Assembly: GCA_012295275.1 (NCBI GenBank)
Contig: CM022673.1
Span: 20,353,810 to 20,412,912, forward strand
Source of the DNA: Chrysomallon squamiferum
Taxonomy: Eukaryota > Mollusca > Gastropoda > Neomphalida > Peltospiridae
Direction: 5' to 3'
DNA: 59,103 nt
The notes below the pieces were generated by a model. The model was not told the origin of the DNA, did not search any database, and was given only the letters and a program-made list of their open reading frames with translations. This document shows, piece by piece, positions 50,713 to 59,103 of this stretch; positions within the stretch are counted from its first letter, which is position 1; every line of letters starts with the position of its first letter. The translations under genes and the position numbers were made by a program.

Positions 50713-51729
50713 ATGAGCAGCGAGGAATATGACTGTGAAGCTATTTACAAAAAATTAGCAGCTTCTTCACCAGCGCCTCTGACTGACACTCAGACAAAAC
50801 TCTATTGTGTATTTCAGCTCTTCTTTATTGCTGTTACAATAACTGGTAACAGTCTCGTTATAACATCTATATTAAAATTTCCTTATCTGCGCAAACGTCA
50901 GAACGTCCATGTTGCAGTATTGGCTCTAGCAGATATGGGTCTGGCAATTTTCGTCATGCCTCTTCACATATATGAAAGATGGAATGGAAAGTTTGATTTG
51001 CCACAATGGGTTTGTGTCTTCAGAAATATTTTTGATGGTGCTTTGAGTCAGATTTCCATCTTAAATCTGTGCATTCTTTCTGTCGAGCGCTATCTTGCTG
51101 TTTGCCGCCCTTTCACTTATCAGAAAATTACTCCCACCATAACTGCATGTACAGCAATTTTTAGCTGGGCTTTACCTTTGTCTGCTATGGCTGTTTACTT
51201 CGGTCCTGGAATGAACGTGATTGGAATGGAAGATTATGATTTCTGTGTTTCGAAAGCACAAATGTGTTTGTATCTTCAGACTGAATGGAGTGCCTACGTA
51301 CACCTCGTGTATTTTGCTGTTGTACCAATGACGATTATTCTGACCCTCTACGTTAAGATATTCCAGAAGGCAAAAGAGCACGCCCGTGCAATCCGATCTT
51401 TGACCGTTACGGAGGATGACAAGAAAAAGAGAAAAGCTTTTACAGGAAACACCAAGGCAGCTCGTACACTCTCAGTTATTGTTGGCGTATTCTATTTCTG
51501 TTGGTTGCCTCTTCTCGTTCTTGCTATGGTGGATTCTAGTACTAAATACCAAGTCATTCCGACTACAATTATGATTTTGTTTCTTTGGCTGGCATATCTA
51601 AACTCTTTGATGAATCCATTCCTGTATTATCTGTTCAGCCAGGATTTCAAAACTGCTTTCAGGCAGATTTTCAATTGCAAGCCAAGAGCAGTTACAGACA
51701 TAACTTTGGCATCTACAAACACTGCTTAG
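50713..51729 (+). CDS. Class A amine-type G-protein-coupled receptor, intact copy
   Basis: 338 residues in one exon beginning at 50700 after TTTTTCAG; the ATG is the first in the exon. Motifs: TM1 G45-N46, TM2 L72-A73-D74, disulphide C101 with C178 in loop 2, D108 at position 3.32 (the amine anchor), E125-R126-Y127, W152, P205, Y213, C263-W-L-P266, W292 (7.40), Y295 (7.43), and N301-P-F-L-Y305, then helix 8 with C322, a likely palmitoylation site. D3.32, W7.40 and Y7.43 together mark aminergic receptors. The usual TM5 serines are absent (H197 at 5.42), and 6.51/6.52 are Leu-Leu instead of Phe-Phe, so the ligand is probably not a catecholamine. The third intracellular loop is short. No N-glycosylation sequon before TM1. 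Likely a plasma-membrane receptor for a small amine-like ligand; exact type unknown. Confidence 0.93.
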   Translation: MSSEEYDCEAIYKKLAASSPAPLTDTQTKLYCVFQLFFIAVTITGNSLVITSILKFPYLRKRQNVHVAVLALADMGLAIFVMPLHIYERWNGKFDLPQWVCVFRNIFDGALSQISILNLCILSVERYLAVCRPFTYQKITPTITACTAIFSWALPLSAMAVYFGPGMNVIGMEDYDFCVSKAQMCLYLQTEWSAYVHLVYFAVVPMTIILTLYVKIFQKAKEHARAIRSLTVTEDDKKKRKAFTGNTKAARTLSVIVGVFYFCWLPLLVLAMVDSSTKYQVIPTTIMILFLWLAYLNSLMNPFLYYLFSQDFKTAFRQIFNCKPRAVTDITLASTNTA

Positions 51730-54700
51730 TAAAAAGAAACTCAAAACATATATATATATTTAATTATGTCACTAGTGAAGTTTTCTCACTATTATTTTTG
51801 TTTGTTGTTTTTGTTTTTGTTTTTGTTTTGTTTATTGTTGATGTTGTTATATTTGTATAGATACGTAGAATGTTTTAATTGGTAAAATCAATGTTAAAAT
51901 TCTGATTAATGACATTTTGTTAATTAATATTTCATGTTATCATCCTTGTTTGTTTTCGATTAAGATAATAGTTCAGTTTTGTGGTATATTCTACGGAACT
52001 TTTACCTAACATTCTCTTGAAGTTTCAAAACTTTTTTTCTCATAATTTTATTAAGTATGAATTTGTTTCGTGAATAACTCTGCTTTTTTATTATTTTTTG
52101 TTTATAGAAATTAATTATTCTAACAACATTAATGCATGACCGAGGAAATCCTTCAAGGAAGCGATGATCCAGTACAAAAGGTAGATAAGATAAATTATAC
52201 CTCACTGTGGCAGTGCAAGACATAACGGTGGGGTCGGAGGGATTGTAACTTCAAACATTACATTTCTAAAATAACGTTAGTTACAATATTTTATTCGATT
52301 CGGAACTCATTAAGAATACAAATAAAAGTTAATTTTATGCTCCGAAACCTACATTATCTCCAGTCTATATTGTAGACACTAAAAGCTCCGGGCTTGTTTT
52401 TCTAAATTGCATTCACGAATTTTGGATCACATTTTCCATAATTATCATTGGACACATTCTACATAGAGTCAAGCAATGAAATATTATTTTTCAGTATTTT
52501 CTTAAAATGTGTTTATTTTATATTTATTATTTTTATTTTTTTCCCTTTAACTTATAATTATATTTATATGGATTGTGTACGTTTGTATGTGTTTATATAT
52601 GTATATATTGCATGTTGTCGCACTACTTCTAATTTTCTGGAAATTCGTACTGTTAGTAATTATTATTCAGTCAAAAATGAGATCTATTGCAATTTAAATT
52701 CCTTAGTATAGACATTCAACAGTATTGTTTTGTGTTAATAATACATACGTGTGTAATGTATTTGCGATGTATTCTGGCATTGTGAGGTTATGCTATCAAG
52801 GTACCCCAACCTGGCTGTGGCTATATTACTCTGGGGACAAATAAAAATTAATAATAATAATAATAAACAAAATAAAAATAAATAAAAAGAATTTAAAATA
52901 ATACACCAGTATTTAAAGCTGTTTCTAGTATCAAGCTATTCATGGCAGAAAAGCGCAAATGTAAGAATTATATCACTGACTTGAAAGATATACTAGTATA
53001 CGGATTATACTACTACATATTTCAAAACTTAAAAAGAATAAAATTACACTTCAACAGGAATTAAGACAGGAATTGTACCAGATTTCTTTGTTTCTTTTTA
53101 AAATCATTATCAGTAGTTTCTTAATTTTTTAATTCTGGTTTTTAATAAGAAATCATTAAATTTATACAGAGGTAATGAAATGTGTCGATAAATGAAAAAG
53201 AATAGGTCATCTGTTTTCCGTGTGGAAGAATGAAGGAAACTAAAAATAATATACCATAATTACTATTGACTGATATTTATTTCTTAGTTGTAAAATATCT
53301 TGTAAAAAGTCTGAGCTAATCATAACAACAATTATCTCATTCTCGCTCTTTTTGCCCTGCTAATTTAGCCTAACCTAATCATTATCATTACTGATTCAGT
53401 TCTACTCTTTTATTAAACTTTCTTCATCAAAAAATATGTTTATTTATTGTTTGTCATATGAAGAAACAGACTTAGTATATTCTACATACTTGCAGATAAA
53501 TGTTTTCTCTTTTGACTATAACGAAGTGTAAGAGTTAAAAAAAAAATAATTAAGAAAATAAATAAATAAAAATATATCTGTCGCCGGTATATTTTGTAGT
53601 CACGTGGTAATCAGGTACAGGGTAGATTGATTTTCGTTTCTTTATTTTATTGTCATATTTTGTTATGATCGATAATAGATCGCCCAAAATAATAAATAAT
53701 AATAATGTGGAAATGAAAGTAGTTAATTAGACCGTATATTCGTAACAAAATGATAGTAAACAAATATTTTTGTATGTGTAGGAATGCACATAACAAAGAC
53801 GTTAAGAAACCATGTTTATCATCATAACGTACCATTGATGTTATTTAAAAAAAGACAAAATCAAAACAAATGATAAATTGATTTAAAATATAATTATTGT
53901 GGATCCACATTTGTAAATAATACTAATAATAAATAAATAAATAAAATTTATCTAAAAATGAAATTATCAATAAATTAAACTTTTAGAACCAAAGCAAATA
54001 AATAATGTACATTTCATATAAGTAAATAATAAACTTAGACAATGCTTTAGTTCACACGAATATATCATAAAGCTACTCATTTCATATTTTTCTTGTGTTC
54101 TCTTCATTTTGCCTTATTGATCGGTACGGACATTTTTGTGAAATTGTTACTTTTCAAATTAAATAGCTGACACTATTGATTTCTCAATGAAAAAGAAAGC
54201 CAATTACTTCGACATCTGACGTCACATGTGACTTGATGTAATTTTACATCTAAAATAAAAGAAAGATGAAATAACGATTATCAAGAAAATGTGCATTTTC
54301 AAAGGTTGATTTGAGGAATAAATCTGAAGGCAAGGTTTTGTTTTTATTTTATTTATTTTTTTTTAATGTTTATTTTTTTATTTTTTTATTTATATATTTA
54401 TTTTTTTATTTTTAATTATTTTATTTTTATTTTATTTTTATTGAGAAGGGATTTTTAAACTGTAATATCATATTAGTAAACAGGCAAGGATTTCAGAAAA
54501 CAATCAGTGACAAGAGTTGTTTTCATTTTAAAGTGTTTGTTGGTATTTCTTACGCAGATTAGAAATGGACCCGCAATTATTATTATTTTAATTTTAATTT
54601 TATTTTATGACACTGTTCATTTTTTGAAAGCTTTAAAAATAAAGTAAAAAACACACCAAGAAATGAGTAGAAAGTAATATTGATTTAGGTAAGTCAAAAA

Positions 54701-56190
54701 CATTGATTTTTTAATTACGCTGGATTATAAGTCACGAAGCAAAAATCGAACAGTCAAGAAATACGCATAAGAAAAGATGAAGAAAGTAAAAAATTAAATT
54801 AAACTGAGTAAATGAACTTATCGAATCACAAATCAGTTCATTGTATAGTTTAGAAATTTACATTTTCGACATAACAAATAATGTAACAGATGTAAAACAA
54901 ATGAAAAAATATATAAAATAAAATATTGAACTCTCTCTAACGCTCTGCATTTTAATAATTAAATGTTAAATGAAATCAAGACACTTCGAGTCACGAAGGA
55001 TACATGAAATAATGGACATTACTGGCACATGCAAAAGCCAAATTGTTTTAATAATATTTTTAATCCAATATTTTATTAAGAATACAGGTAATTTCAGGTT
55101 TCTGTCAAGCTGATATTAAAAACAAAAACAGAAACCACTTATGAAGAAAAATAAATCACGTAAAAAGCCACAGTTAATTTAAATTTTCTAATGTTCTCCA
55201 TACATGTGTATGTCAAACAATTTAACAAGTTTAAACGATATAACGAGCAACGATTATATTTGGACTCTAAATGTATAGTTACATCCGTACAGTTCTAAAG
55301 AATATAAAGAGTATATATAAAAATTAAACTATATAACGGAAACAATTGTCTGCTTCTTCTCTTTCTGTGTCTACGAATACACACACGTGGGAACAACAGC
55401 GGTGTTTTCAGCTGGCTCTGAAATTAAAAATTAATTGTGCTAGTCATACCAACATCATTTTCCAACCATATACATACTATTGAGAATAATACTTACATTA
55501 TTTCTAGATTCATTTAGGATATTAAAGTACTCTGATTACGTTTTCGAATGGTATTTGAATTGTTTAAAAATTAACATTTAGCGGTACCTATCCCCACAAA
55601 TTAAATCAGAGCACTTTTTTGACCATTCTGTCATGTTCAAGCATGAAATTATGTTCAGGCTAAGTAGCGAAATTGTCCAGTTTTGTTTGTAAATACATCA
55701 ATAGTAATTTAGTACGTAAGAGCTTAGCAGAAAGTTTGTTTCCAAAATTTCATTAATAGATAAACAATAATAATAAGTGTTATGTAATTATGAACGAATG
55801 TATGTACGTGAGTATACATGTTTATAATGTATGTATTATATATGTTTGTATCATTGTGTATATGCTTGTATGTATGCTTGTATATATGTATGTAGTGTAT
55901 GTATTTTATACATGTAATATATGTATTTATGTATCAGTGTATTTGACATGCATATTTTTATGTCAGTCTATATGTATAAATGAACGAATATATATGTACG
56001 TGTGTACGCATGTGTATATGTATTATGTATTATATATGTATGTATGTAAGTTTGTATGTATGTATACATGATTGTACACATGATTGTGTGTAAACTAAGA
56101 TATAAAAAGACATGGACATAAAGATATTAAAATAGATGCAAACCTAATGGTGAACATATAAATATACCTGTAGTGATCCTGATAGTGACA
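51730..56190. other. 3' flank of GPCR-2 and spacer to the convergent GON gene
   Basis: Colinear with copy 1. Includes an unmatched stretch at 53925-54330 with a TGACGTCACATGTGAC palindrome-like word near 54219, and TATG-rich sequence at 55795-56090. No supported gene. Confidence 0.5.
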
Positions 56191-56254
56191 GAGGCTAAGA
56201 ATTTATATAACAAACTATGCAGACTGAGTGAACTTTGTACATTTTCTGATTTAC

Positions 56255-56434
56255 CAGAGGGTCAATCTGCAGTCCTGTGCCAGACAAGTCGATGGTGAAC
56301 GTTCCCTTGTGTCCACAAGACGCTCTCTGGTTATTACTGTGTATGGAGTAACAGTCATTAGCTTCGCCATATTGCAGTGCAGCACCAGAAACTAGGTTTA
56401 CAAATGTTTTATCGTCCCGTATGATTTCCATTGT
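56255..56434 (-). CDS. GON-domain exon B, copy 2
   Basis: 180-nt exon, phase 0-0, acceptor CAG and donor GTAAAT, open for 60 codons. Signatures L-Q-Y-G-E-A-N-D-C-Y-S, A-S-C-G-H-K-G-T-F-T-I-D and S-G-T-G-L-Q-I are as in copy 1, with few substitutions (Pro to His after C-G, Val to Leu in T-I-D-L). The GON domain is the C-terminal module of ADAMTS9/20-type metalloproteases and also occurs in other secreted invertebrate proteins. The exon for its last cysteines should lie further down the minus strand and was not found. Confidence 0.8.
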
Positions 56435-56901
56435 CTGAAAAAAATATACTTTATTTAACGACGCTCTGAGCACATTTTAAATAAATGGAAATAAATTATA
56501 TTCAGTTTTTCTAAAATCCTGAAATTAATTTAACATCTTTAATGGTCCCCAGTTGCTGAAACATAAGTTAATCAAACCAGAGATAAGGGTAATAATCGAA
56601 TGTCATCATTTTCTTACGAATTAACTCCCGTTAGGAATTATTCATTAACAAATGTTCATATATTCTTTTACTATTAAATGCATTTATGTATCTATGTATG
56701 TATGTATGTGTATATATGTATGTATATATATGTATGTATCACATAAATTCGTAATGTACTATTTAAGAATGACCATCCCCACAAAATAACGAACATAAAA
56801 TAACTAACAAATATTTACTGTATTAACATAGATCTAATCCAATATATGTTATCTCCTGATTTCATATTCGCTATAGATACAAAAGCAACATATACACAGA
56901 G

Positions 56902-57014
<113 letters not shown>

Positions 57015-57204
57015 CTCACACACATACACAAACATAATCAGACATACTCGGACGATATACACAATATACTCAAGCTCCCGTTCTGACATAAACATTACGA
57101 ATGCATATTATTTTCATAGTGAAGACGGACATTTAAAGTAACATCTTCAATTGCATCAACTTTCATTAAATAAATCATATTTAACTCAAAATACTGAAAG
57201 TTAC

Positions 57205-57407
57205 CTGAATGTTGAGTTTCACTTTAAGATAATTCGTTTCGCCAACTCGGCTCTCCTTGCCAGAGCAAGGACCTGCACTTTCGCCATTACAGTTCATGTT
57301 TTGTAAACTAGGAAACACACCAACATTTGGGTTTACCAAAGACAGAAATTCTGAAGGCGGTCCACACATGTTGTGTCAATAGATCTTGACTCGTTGATCT
57401 TGAAACA
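57205..57407 (-). CDS. GON-domain exon A, copy 2 (TGA at a conserved Cys)
   Basis: 203-nt exon between AAATAG and GTAACT, starting in phase 1 and ending in phase 0. It reads V-F-Q-D-Q-R-V-K-I-Y-[TGA]-H-N-M-C-G-P, then E-F-L-S-L, N-M-N-C-N-G, C-S-G-K and T-N-Y-L-K-V-K-L-N-I-Q, which joins T-M-E-I-I-R-D-D of exon B in frame. Everything except the TGA is intact. The TGA stands where the family has Cys (TGT/TGC), one substitution away. An ATG follows three codons later. Nonsense mutation, recoding or a different exon start are the options; I favour mutation. Confidence 0.7.
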
Positions 57408-58144
57408 CTATTTAAAAAAAAATATATATATATATAAACCAATAATAAATGCTAAAAGTAGGTATTAATAGTAATAATAATTAAATAAACTGTTTTTAAT
57501 TCCCAATATAAGTAAATAATTTGAGTTTTCTTTAACCTTCCGTAAAATGCAATGACGAGGACTAAAAGATAGTTTTAAATTATTGGACTGATTTAATTAG
57601 CGACCAGGTTGTGGCGAGTTTCGCATGAAAAGCTAACTCACTTTCACGCGTCTCGACGCCACCATAGCTGCTAGGTACGTCAGGGAACATGTAAGAGGGG
57701 AGAGAACTGGATATTGGATCAAATACGCTGTGGGCGAGTCAAGAGGGAGGCGATATCTTTTTCCTACAAACGTTTAGAAATTCGCGCATGCGCACTTGCC
57801 TTCTTGTGTATCTAGAATAATGTAGTCAGTTATTTACAATGTCCCACAAACAGGAGTTCGCCTGAATAAAATTGTTTTGCATTTCAACAAAACCAAAGGC
57901 CTAGGCCTCGAAGGTGGAGAGATTAAGAAGATAACGAGATAATAATAATACGGCCATAGGCCTAGTGCATGTATCATTTAACTGCATATATCTTCTGTAC
58001 ATAGTATTGGCAGTGCAAAACTTCTAGTGCGCTTTTGATTCGAACGCGCTAATGATGCTTATCGCATGAAAAATACAACTGCAAAAGCATGGCCAAAATC
58101 ATAATTTGCGGGGTTGTATCAAAACCCATCTTTGTATTGAATAT

Positions 58145-58885
58145 ATGCAATCATGCAGAACTATGTCTTCAGATATTTACCGCTTTAATCGATGGGTTTT
58201 CCTTCGAAAAACAAGAGCAATTAATGATAAACTTTTCGTCCATCTTTAAAACAATGCACTGGTTAATTACAATAATTATGAATTGGCAAGGACTAAGTGC
58301 GCATGCGTAAGTGTCAAAAAGCTGCACTGGTTAATTGCAGTATTCGTGACTTGGCAAGGAGTAAGTGCGCATTTCCTAATGTCAAAACATTCTTAAGGAA
58401 AAAATCAGGCAAGTGGGAGATTTTTACTACTATTTTTAACTTTGGAACTTTTGTATTGATATAACAACCGTTTGGCAGCGGGTTTCATTGAGAAACTTTT
58501 TCTCACTTAATTTTTATTGTGGTAATCTTCGCCATTAACGTCGTATTTATATTAACATAATTACATTGATTCTCCCGCGCTGATAACGATTTTAAATAGG
58601 TTTCGAAACAAACCTTAGATAATCTAGTCATTTAATTTCTTTTCTATATATATATATATATATATCTTTGTAAATTACAGACAGACAGACAGACGGAGTG
58701 ATACAAACGATTGCATATTGCTGGACTCCATTCTCCATTCACCAGACAAGTGAACTTGTTGTTGTACTTGTTTGCTATGTAGCCGCCGATACAGACGAAT
58801 AGTAGCTGTGTTGCAGTTGGTGCAGGTGGCGCCACGCTGGTAATGAGATGGCCACTGGAAACTGTAGGTGATGCAGAGCATTCTA
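58145..58885. other. Copy-2-specific insert of about 740 bp
   Basis: Copy 1 reads directly from TTGTATTGAATA to a short AT-rich join and AAAAAGACTTTACTAATG (42990-43023). Copy 2 has about 740 bp in between, including a CCP exon, a (TA)n, a GACA repeat, and a tandem pair of about 68 bp at 58258-58385 (ACTGGTTAATT...GGCAAGGA(C/G)TAAGTGCGCAT). Confidence 0.75.
58709..58882 (-). CDS. Complement control (sushi/CCP) domain exon in the copy-2 GON gene
   Basis: Minus-strand exon with acceptor TTTTTGTGTTTTTGTAG, phase 1. It reads E-C-S-A-S-P-T-V-S-S-G-H-L, a Pro/Ala/Thr-rich middle, then L-F-V-C-I-G-G-Y, then F-T-C-L-V-N-G-E-W-S-P-A-I-C. Four Cys, the G-Y after Cys2 and W-S before Cys4 are the sushi pattern, and about 58 residues is the usual length. 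The 3' edge is uncertain: GTTTGT at 58708 would give a phase 1-1 exon of 174 nt but is a weak donor; a GTAATT further on also gives phase 1. It lies where it would splice between the PAN exon (expected beyond the window) and GON exon A. Confidence 0.7.
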
Positions 58886-59103
58886 CAAAAACACAAAAAG
58901 ACTTTACTAATGAAAATAGTCATGTCAAACGTCATAACAGAACAGTTAAGTCAAACGAAATGGCTGGTAAAGGAATAGTTAGATCAATAATAATAATAAA
59001 AAAACTGAAAAATATTAAGTCTATCAGTAATATTAATAAATGTTTTCAATGATTATTATTTAATATCACTAGGTAATTTATTAATTAATAATTAGTGACA
59101 GCC

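Noticed and set aside
55380-55440. Minus-strand TAATTTCAG acceptor as a possible final GON exon
   Set aside because: The frame after it lacks the cysteines expected at the end of a GON domain; the piece is deleted in copy 1.

Overview
The window is animal nuclear DNA: very AT-rich, packed with simple-sequence repeats, with short exons bounded by GT/AG sites and remnants of LINE, hAT, Tc1/mariner and pogo/Tigger elements. Transposon types, microsatellite density and gene content (amine-type GPCRs, a PAN/GON secreted protein) fit a mollusc, perhaps a cephalopod. That placement is inference; nothing here proves the species. No rRNA, tRNA or CRISPR structure was recognised.

Layout. 1-1.7 kb: microsatellites. 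1.69-4.74 kb: a dead minus-strand LINE with endonuclease, reverse transcriptase and C-terminal remnants. 5.3-9.1 kb: diverged repeat units and a possible MITE. 12.4-13.6 kb: three tandem intron-exon units whose exons are all phase 1-1. 17.4-18.7 kb and 24.8-25.4 kb: coding-like exons, including a 14-residue acidic repeat array that reappears just before a 200-N assembly gap. 20.2-21.7 kb: a decayed minus-strand gene whose possible first exon lies in a CpG-containing patch. 23.56 kb: another exon-like frame.

From about 27.28 kb to the window end lies a large tandem segmental duplication. Copy 1 covers about 27.28-43.2 kb or further; copy 2 starts at about 47.67 kb and runs off the end. Each copy carries a plus-strand single-coding-exon class A amine-type receptor with an upstream non-coding exon, and, convergent to it, a minus-strand multi-exon gene for a secreted PAN/GON-domain protein. 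Copy 1 alone holds a hAT element, a Tc1 element, a Tigger element and an 864-bp segment between 181-bp direct repeats. Copy 2 alone holds a complement-control (sushi/CCP) exon.

The receptor in copy 2 (50713-51729) looks intact; the one in copy 1 has a one-base deletion just before TM7. Two further receptor first-coding-exon stubs (31633, 50355) both run into (CT)n tracts at the same codon neighbourhood. Four related promoter modules precede these units. The GON exon of both copies carries TGA at a conserved cysteine position, and copy 1 has two further frame-breaking indels. The region is a receptor plus secreted-protein cluster being duplicated, broken and re-wired.
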